DNA from: Anisodus tanguticus
Lineage: Eukaryota > Streptophyta > Magnoliopsida > Solanales > Solanaceae
Length of the DNA: 64,000 nt
Direction of reading: 5' to 3'
Assembly: GCA_034509755.1 (NCBI GenBank)
Contig: CM067555.1
Span: 44,722,255-44,786,254, forward strand
A program made the translations under genes and the position numbers. The notes beneath the pieces are model-generated. The model had not been told where the DNA came from, ran no database searches, and saw only the letters and a list, made by a program, of their open reading frames with translations. This document shows positions 57,799 through 64,000 of this stretch, one piece after another. Each line of letters starts with the position of its first letter. Position 1 is the first letter of the stretch.

Positions 57799-58770
57799 TC
57801 AACTCATAAGATTCTCCCCATGCAACAATACCAGCAGTGGAGTGTCGGTCACGATGGTTACCAGATGACAATGGAAATACGATCGCAGCTTTCGTGTGGC
57901 TATGACGAGGGCCAACTTTTTTGTGTTCGGATATTGTGACTCGGCCTCAGTCAATGTCTTACTAGCATAATAGATGGGGAGCTTCTCTTTCCCTTCTTTT
58001 CTTACGAGGATGACACTCATTGACATAGCTGAGACAGTCACATATGTGAGCAATCTCTCTTTCTTTTTAGGCTTGACCATTATATGAGGGCTATCCAAGT
58101 AAGCCTTGAGGTCTCGCAAGCTTTGATTATACTCTTGTGTCCATAGGAAGCGATGGTCCTTCTTCGTGAGTTTGAAAAATTCATGACACCAATCTGTCGA
58201 TCGTGATATGAATCTTCCTAGGGTCGCCACTTTTCCGGTCAGCCTCTGTACCATTTTAATGTTATCCAGTGCATCTGGCATTGACTGGATATATTTCACT
58301 TTATCGGGGTTCATCTCAATTCCGCAGTCGGAGATGAGGAAACCTAAAAACTTCCTAGATCGGACTCCAAAGGTGCACTTTTCTAGGTTTTGTTTCATGT
58401 GGTAGGGTTGTAAGACGTCGAAGGTTTCAGCCAAGGAATCCAAGTGAGTCTTAGATTCTTGGGACTTGACCAACAGGTCGTCGATGTAAACCTCCATAGT
58501 ACGGCCAATTTGCTTTTCGAACATTTTTTTTATCAACCTCTGGTAGGTGGCCCCTCCATTCTTAAGACAAAAAAATATTACATTGTAACAAAAGTTACCG
58601 TGATTAGTCATGAAAGAGGTTTTTTCCTGATCATCTGGGTGCAAGATGATCTGGTTGTATACAGAGTATGCATCCAAGAAGTTGAGAAATTCATGTCCTG
58701 CCGTAGCGTTTGTTTGATCAATATATGTCAAGGGAAATGAATCCTTAGGCCATGCCTCATGTCCACGCAC
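57799..58770 (-). CDS. TAT reverse transcriptase and ribonuclease H (long intact open frame, 5' part missing)
   Basis: A 323-residue open frame. The first catalytic Asp is Asp33 in FLDAYSVYNQ, and the catalytic YIDD is at residues 95-98. Residues 200-300 form the connection and the start of ribonuclease H (KLPIYYASKTLTEAESQYPN). The expected Ala-Cys-Pro-Lys-Asp lead is changed at the N end (AWPKDSFPL). The upstream fingers of the reverse transcriptase (58771 to about 59360) are in other frames with stops. Part of a dead element, although this block itself is open. Confidence 0.9.
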   Translation of the reverse strand: MRGHEAWPKDSFPLTYIDQTNATAGHEFLNFLDAYSVYNQIILHPDDQEKTSFMTNHGNFCYNVIFFCLKNGGATYQRLIKKMFEKQIGRTMEVYIDDLLVKSQESKTHLDSLAETFDVLQPYHMKQNLEKCTFGVRSRKFLGFLISDCGIEMNPDKVKYIQSMPDALDNIKMVQRLTGKVATLGRFISRSTDWCHEFFKLTKKDHRFLWTQEYNQSLRDLKAYLDSPHIMVKPKKKERLLTYVTVSAMSMSVILVRKEGKEKLPIYYASKTLTEAESQYPNTKKLALVIATRKLRSYFHCHLVTIVTDTPLLVLLHGENLMS

Positions 58771-59362
58771 ATTTTGAATTTGTTTATTTTTTTAGGGACT
58801 GCCATCATGTTGGTCAGCCATGCGAGATTATTGACCCTCCGCACGGACCCTATATTGAGCAGGCGTGTCACTTATTCTCTTACGAATTGGACCCTCACTG
58901 CCGATATCAGCCGTTTCCTTTGCCTCAATAGAGTATGATTAGGATAAACTCTTAATCAATGAATAGCTATTTTCGGGGGGATCCCATATATAAAAACTAA
59001 TTCTTGAGCTCAGGCGAGAGCTCCGATCCCAGGTATACCTTCTTTTTGGGATGTCCTTCAAAAATCGTCACTCTCTCCATCTTCTCAATGGTCTAGTCCG
59101 CGGGATCTTTATCTGGTGGTAAAATGAAGCCTTTCGGAAGGATATGATTCGGGAACTCTTCCTCTGCAAGTTGCTCCTTCCTTTCTCCAGGCGTCCCATT
59201 TGAGCCTGACGACTGTAATTGTTATTAGTCTGATTCTAGCTTCTGAGGAATAGACACTGCCAACATATCCTCCATCTGGGAACAACTGCTACTCCCTCTA
59301 ATTTTTCCGATCCCCCAAGGTGTAGGAAACTTGATCTTATGGTGATAAGTTGAGGGGACCAC

Positions 59363-59915
59363 CTACATTGTGTGCAACCATGGCCTTCTGAGTATTGTGT
59401 TGTACGTCATGTATCTGGACACGACATCAAAGGTTGTGACTTGTTTCACACCATCGACGTAAATAGTCAACTCGGCTTCCCCCTTGGTTAGCTTGCTGGA
59501 CATATTAAATCCTTCCAACACTTTTGTCACGGGGGTGATTGATTCATCTATATGCATTTATTTTAGGATCTGCTGCTGGATGATATTTGCTGAACTTCCT
59601 GGATCAATCAAAACACGCTTAGTAAAACATTTATTAATTTTCAAGGATTAACAGGGCCTCATTGTGAGGCGAAGTGAAGCTTCCCCAGTCGTTGTCAAAA
59701 AAAGCTATGTCCTGACTCTCTGTGGGTTTCCACCCATAGCTCGTGGTTGTGACTGAGACCTTGGACTTTCTCATTGATGTATACGTGATCTTGTTGACCA
59801 TCCTTGTATCGAAGATCATATAAATAGTGTGAGTAGGCAGAGGCGATTGCCTCGGTCTTTGCCAATCATTCCTGCTTAAGTTGAGCTTTGCTCGATTGCT
59901 GATGTACTCCCTCAA
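59363..59915 (-). pseudogene. TAT protease region (broken)
   Basis: The 59363-59557 fragment has the typical end of a TAT protease: TIYVDGVKQVTTFDVVSRYMTYNTILRRPWLHTM-like order (FDVV...YNTILRRPWL), as seen in the ILGRPWL block. The upstream fragment (59634-59915) has the NDALVV-like linker with ADDWGSFTSPHNEALL-type sequence. The catalytic DTGSS block is not clearly preserved (weak match near 59600). Confidence 0.65.
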
Positions 59916-60259
59916 ATGTCCTGCGAACAGTAGTTGCGCTAGTTCTATCCTCAGGTTTCCGCAATCCTATATGGTGTGATCATGCGTGCTACGGAAATGG
60001 AACCACAACCACGTGTTCCTTTTCTCCGAGTTGATGCGCACGTCATCTGGGAACCTGGCTTCTTTCATGGTTTTCATTACAACCACTATTTCTGTTGCGT
60101 TTATACTGAAGTTATGGTCAGATAGCTTTGGGGGGGGGGCATTCCCTTTTGACGCGGACCCTTTTGTGCGCCGGGCGGTCAATGAGACCTTGATGGTTCC
60201 TGGTGCTACCCTGACTCGTTCCCATGCTTGAGTACCTCCTAGTGTCATATGGTTCGAAC

Positions 60260-61487
60260 CGTCTACTACTTGCTGCGCTGGTGTTATATCCTTGGATTAG
60301 CCTCCTCGAGGGGCGACTGCCCGTGTATGTCGGCAATGCCACTCGGTGGTCTTCCTCAATCCGCATCTTAGGTGTGTACCTAAGATTTATTTTGCTCTAT
60401 GTTTTCGCTGGGAATTCCTTTAAGCTTTCCTTCAGCTTTCTGGAGGTGTTTGAACTTTTCGGGTTCAACCCGTCTACGAATGCGGCTACCGCCTAATCTT
60501 CTGCGATAGATGGCAACATCATTCATTCTCTCTGGAATCTATCCACGAAACCTCGCAACAACTCATCCCCTCGCTGCTTTATTGTGAATAAGTCTTGTTT
60601 GTGAGTTTCTACCCTCCGGGCCCCTGCGTGAGCCTTGACAAAAATATTTGCAAGAGAAGCAAAACAATCAATAGAATTTTTGGGTAAGTGAGTATACCAG
60701 GAGAGTGTTCCCTTTATAAGCGTTTGACCGAATTTTTTGAGCATGACAAATTGAATTTCGTGCTGCTTGAGGTCGTGCCCGGTGACGGCTGCCTCAAAGG
60801 TCACGATGTGTTCTTCCGGATCCGTGGTGCCATCGTATTTTGGTATGTGAGGCATCTTAACTTTTTTTGGGATTGGTATAGAGGCTATGCTCTTTGGATA
60901 TGACCCCATACCTTCTGGCCCCCGTGCCATTTATGATGGGTGGTGCCCCGGGTATTTGGCTCATCCACTCGTTCATTTCCTTACTCGTCATAATCCTTCA
61001 ATGAATGCGTTCAGCCGGTCCTTCTCGCCTTCGTCTTTCTTTTTACTGGTTTCAGGGGAAGCTGAGGCCTTCGCAGCGTTTTGATTTGACGTCGGATTCC
61101 CAGCCCTTGAATGAGTAGCTATAGCAGCTACCGCCGCTTTCATACCCAACATTACCTCATTTTGTCCTTTTCAGAACAGCTTCGATCGTTTCCTTAGTAA
61201 GAGATCCTCCTTTGTCAATCGTCCAAGGCTTTCCAGTTCGAGATTTGACTGAGCTTCTTCCCTCGGGTGCTTCTCTTCGGGTTTCCTCCGCTTTTGCTTT
61301 ATCCAAAGTTTCCTCATCGCGCTCTTTCTCGGACGGTTTTATCGAAGACCCGCTTTCGCCGCCCTTGTTTGGATTCCTCTCCTATTCGCAAGGCTTCCAA
61401 ACAGCTCGCCAGGTTTTGGTGTTCAGCTGGTATTGGCAGTGTTGCAAGTCCCTGTTCTCCACGAGCGACGTTGTCTTCATCTGACAT
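60260..61487 (-). pseudogene. TAT gag (broken)
   Basis: A start codon on the minus strand at 61485-61487 opens MSDEDNVARGEQG, and the frame breaks soon after. The Retrotrans_gag core is clear at 60523-60930 (IPKYDGTTDPEEHIVTFEAA, GTLSWYTHLPKNSI, FVDRFQRE). A basic Arg-rich tail follows at 60118-60366. Stops and frame shifts break it in at least three places. A Gly-rich zinc finger was not found. Confidence 0.85.
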
Positions 61488-61567
61488 GTTCTAATTATAG
61501 CGTTTCTGTTGAGTTTTTTTTTTAAAGAAGATCAGCTATAGATCGAGACGACTCCACAATTGTCTAT

Positions 61568-61587
61568 CCTCACAGACGACGCCAAAC
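61568..61587 (-). other. primer binding site of TAT element
   Basis: On the minus strand TTTGGCGTCGTCTGTGAGGA follows the 5' LTR end. TTTGGCGCCGTCTGTGGGGA-type sites are usual in TAT elements, so this is a lightly mutated primer site. Confidence 0.75.
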
Positions 61588-62130
61588 TGTTTTCCAGTGA
61601 AAATGATTTCTACCAAAACACAGTTAGAGATTTGTATTCAAGGGTTTAAAGACAAGTAGGTTGTATCTGATACAGACCCTCTTGATTGAGTTCGGGATTA
61701 TATTTAGGTTACATATGAATGGTATTTAAAACACTAGTAAAAATATGATAACAAGCAAGTAAAGAAAATTAGTAGTTTGGATATGAAAATAAGCTATGAA
61801 TCTAATAAGAGCCAAAGCTGAGAATAGTGTATTAGCTTGAGAGAGATCTGAGTTACAAGTGTTTAGACAGAATACAATGTGTCTTCCTTCTCTTCTAAGT
61901 CTTACATATATAAGACAAAACTTAGACTATTACTACCCTAGGGAGTTATGGCGACGTAAGCATACTGACGTCACTACATCCACGCGCGTCGCGACACTCT
62001 GATCTAGGTTGGCTGATGTGACGGGAGTTGTTGAGAGTGGGAGACAACTGTGAAGATCCGTTAGAGTTTCCGGAATCACAAAGCTTCTCATTTACGCATA
62101 ATGCCTCCGATTGCTTTTCTAGCCAATACA
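61588..62130 (-). repeat. 5' LTR of TAT element
   Basis: 543 bp, uninterrupted, beginning TGTTTTCCAG on the plus strand and ending CCAATACA. It aligns with the two halves of 53568-54951 that flank the LINE. Confidence 0.9.
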
Positions 62131-62985
62131 CAGTTTAACGATTGGAGAACTTTTTCCATTGTGTTATTTTATTCTTCTTCATACATCAAACATATAATTT
62201 TTCCTTTGAGCCGACTGTTCGACCATCAACCAAAGATTTTTGGTGTTCTACTCTAGACACTGAAATCTCTCCTTTGGTATAAATTTGAACAAACTAAGAT
62301 GTGATAAAAAAATTTAAATTAAATTAATACTGCTTATCAAGAAAATATTTGTATCATAGGGAGGGTTGAAAGTATTTAAGGAGTTCTTGCCATCCAGCAA
62401 GAACCAGAAAAAGTATTTAAGGGAGCACCACAGGTGTTAAGAAGTAAAATGTCCCAGCAAAAAAAGTAAGAGGGGTGTGGGGGTGTGGGGGAGGGGGGAG
62501 GAAACAACTTTGTAATTTCCACAACAAAGGACTCAAAAAACATTTCTTTGCATTCTTTCTACTTGAACCATCACATTTCCTGCCATCATATTATTCTTAT
62601 CTTCTTTCTAGTTTTTGGCCATTAAAAGTAGTTTTTGCATATGAGACAAAATCTTTTTAATCCTAAAGTAGCAAAAAACACTCTGCAACTCTCAAAATTT
62701 TGTATGGTCCAACAGAGTTTTTGCTCTTTACTATTCATTTTGTATCATCTCATCAAAACACACTAAAGTATGTCAATGCACAAAAATAAATCTTTAAGTT
62801 AACCATAGAAGAACAATATATATATAAGAAGGCTTAAATTAGATGGAATGAAATGGTAAAGAACAAATTGAATCAAAGAATATTTAACCTAACAAGACCA
62901 GCCAAATTCCTCCTATCCCCTCTCAACATTTCTATCTCTATCTATAAAAAATTCCATAAAATGCCTATAGAACTTTCTAATCACC
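62131..62985. other. intergenic region, 3' flank of the early nodulin-like gene
   Basis: AT-rich, no supported gene. It contains a G-rich run (62471-62500) and T/A-rich stretches. The 61-residue open frame at 62475-62660 has no motif. The part next to 62985 is probably the 3' UTR of the minus-strand gene. Confidence 0.5.
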
Positions 62986-63828
62986 TCAAAACAAAAACCC
63001 CATTACAACCCCAAAAGCCACAACCAAACTAGCCTTCAAGTTATCCGCACTACTAGTAGGAGCCATAGCTGGACCTTCAAATTCAACTGGAGAAGGTGCA
63101 GGTGCACCCATGAAGAATCTGCTCATGTGCTTCTCAGATAAGGTCACCACAATCAATTTTTGGCCTTGCTCACAATGTCCTTTTGCTCCACTAATGAAAT
63201 AGTATGCACCTGAATGATCCAACACTATCTTTGTGTTGCCATCATTGTGCACTGCTATTGGACTTGAAGTGTTGCATGTCACATAATCTCTCTTGCTCAC
63301 TTCCAATACTGAGTCTGTTTTTCCATCATACTTCCACACTGCCACAGAAGATAAAAAAATAAAAATACAATTAGTTATTTAGACATGTCAGTGCATCATC
63401 ATATGATTGTACTAAAAATAGAAGTGACTAGTAAGGAATTCTAACAAGGGATTCATGAAAACTTAAGAATACAACATCTACTAAAATTTGAATCTATGGG
63501 CTAAAGCAACTTTTAAGCAATATTTGTGTCATTACACTAGAACCATTTCTTATGTCAAGGAATTCAAAAACATTTATATATAACAAAGATTATTTTTACC
63601 CTATTTGCACTGTAATTTTTGTATTAAAAACATACCAAGATAATCTCCAATGAGGAATCGCGATTTTTCTGCCCAGCGATTAAGGGAATTTGATTCAGAA
63701 GATGGTACTTTCCAAGAATCAGTTTTGCCACCAACCAAATGATCTCTTGCTTCTGTGAAGCTCAACATCAGGCAAAAAACAACTGCCACTAGTGAAGAGG
63801 AAAGCACATTTCTTGAAAAAACAGCCAT
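62986..63828 (-). CDS. early nodulin-like protein (phytocyanin domain, GPI-anchored)
   Basis: Two exons on the minus strand: 63636-63828 and 62986-63338. The intron has GT-AG ends and the total is 181 residues. Residues 1-27 form a signal peptide (hydrophobic core SSLVAVVFCLMLSF, then cleavage after TEA). The phytocyanin domain covers about residues 28-130, with Cys pairing expected between YVTCN and KGHCEQGQ. Copper ligands are not all present: the residues in RFLIGDYLVWKY and the C-terminal loop lack the usual His/Cys pattern, as in early nodulin-like proteins. A Pro/Ala-rich linker (APAPSPVEFEGPAMAPTSSAD) is followed by a hydrophobic C-terminal tail, the signal for a GPI anchor. It is expected at the outer plasma membrane. 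It likely acts in the cell wall or in signalling, not in electron transfer. Confidence 0.93.
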
Positions 63829-63934
63829 TTGATATGAATATATCTTTTCTTCAACAGCTAACTCTAGTGTTCTAAAAGGGAAATTAAGAGAGAAAGAGAG
63901 ATTTGTTTGATGGTTTTGTAGAGGTCTCTTTCTG

Positions 63935-63942
63935 TATTTATA
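63935..63942 (-). promoter_or_regulatory. TATA box of the early nodulin-like gene
   Basis: TATAAATA on the minus strand lies 107 bases before the start codon, in a normal place for a plant promoter. The GA-rich stretch between it and the ATG fits a 5' UTR. Confidence 0.75.
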
Positions 63943-64000
63943 GTGCAGAGGTAAAGAGGAAGCTAGAAAACTAGCCGTTAGAAAACCTAGAATAAAGTAG

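Larger units (their letters stand above)
53568..62130 (-). mobile_element. Ty3/gypsy element of the TAT type, reverse orientation, no recognisable integrase
   Basis: Direct repeats (LTRs) of about 545-555 bp lie at 53568-54951 (split by a LINE) and 61588-62130. On the minus strand the order is 5' LTR, primer site, gag, protease, reverse transcriptase/ribonuclease H, then non-coding sequence. A coding region on the opposite strand (54922-56690) and the 3' LTR follow. A purine tract (AAGTGGGGGTAC on the minus strand) lies next to the 3' LTR. The YIDDLLVKS reverse transcriptase and an extra antisense reading region fit the TAT group. No integrase was recognised downstream of ribonuclease H, so it is probably non-autonomous. 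Confidence 0.88.

Noticed and set aside
58208..61494. plus-strand open frames across the TAT gag-pol region
   Set aside because: They are antisense shadows of recognisable gag, protease and reverse transcriptase on the minus strand.

Overview
The window is a stretch of plant nuclear genome, very probably from the nightshade family (Solanaceae). The reasons are AT-rich DNA, spliced host genes with GT-AG introns, many plant LTR retrotransposons, RTE-type LINE tails ending in repeated TTG, hAT-like miniature elements of a type I associate with Solanaceae, and a histidine/serine decarboxylase of the tomato HDC type. The species cannot be named from the sequence. No CRISPR array, rRNA gene or functional tRNA gene is visible.

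Three host genes are supported. (1) A PLP-dependent group II decarboxylase (histidine/serine decarboxylase-like) lies at 29996-33750 on +, with six exons and 465 residues. (2) A chloroplast-targeted YbaB/EbfC-family nucleoid-associated protein (STIC2-like) lies at 41133-53305 on +, with seven exons and 191 residues, spread over 12 kb because its introns are full of transposons. (3) An early nodulin-like protein (phytocyanin domain, probably GPI-anchored) lies at 62986-63828 on -, with two exons and 181 residues.

Almost everything else is mobile DNA. 901-3714 is a huge near-perfect inverted repeat (arms about 1.4 kb, 15-base loop) bordered on both sides by TA microsatellites; each arm looks like the 3' coding end, promoter and leader of an endogenous plant pararetrovirus. 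4334-7720 is a 3'-truncated Ty1/copia element. 11874-27065 is a chromodomain Ty3/gypsy element with LTRs of 2.7-2.9 kb, split by a reverse-oriented non-autonomous LTR element (16368-20756). 34042-37326 holds two oppositely oriented copia remnants just downstream of the decarboxylase. 37.8-41.0 kb is a run of elements with long terminal inverted repeats, one of them ending about 150 bp before the STIC2-like start codon.

Inside the STIC2-like gene, intron 1 has hAT-type miniature elements and a LINE fragment. Intron 2 has a 4.65-kb MULE-type element with a perfect 9-bp target duplication and a 3.4-kb hAT transposon nested within it. Intron 5 has a hAT-like element carrying a tRNA-like pol III promoter. 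Immediately 3' of the gene lies a reverse-oriented Ty3/gypsy element of the TAT type (53568-62130). It lacks a recognisable integrase, has a LINE inserted in one LTR, and carries an extra coding region on its antisense strand. All transposon reading frames are broken, and most stop codons I could interpret are explained by C-to-T or G-to-A changes, as expected for old methylated copies.
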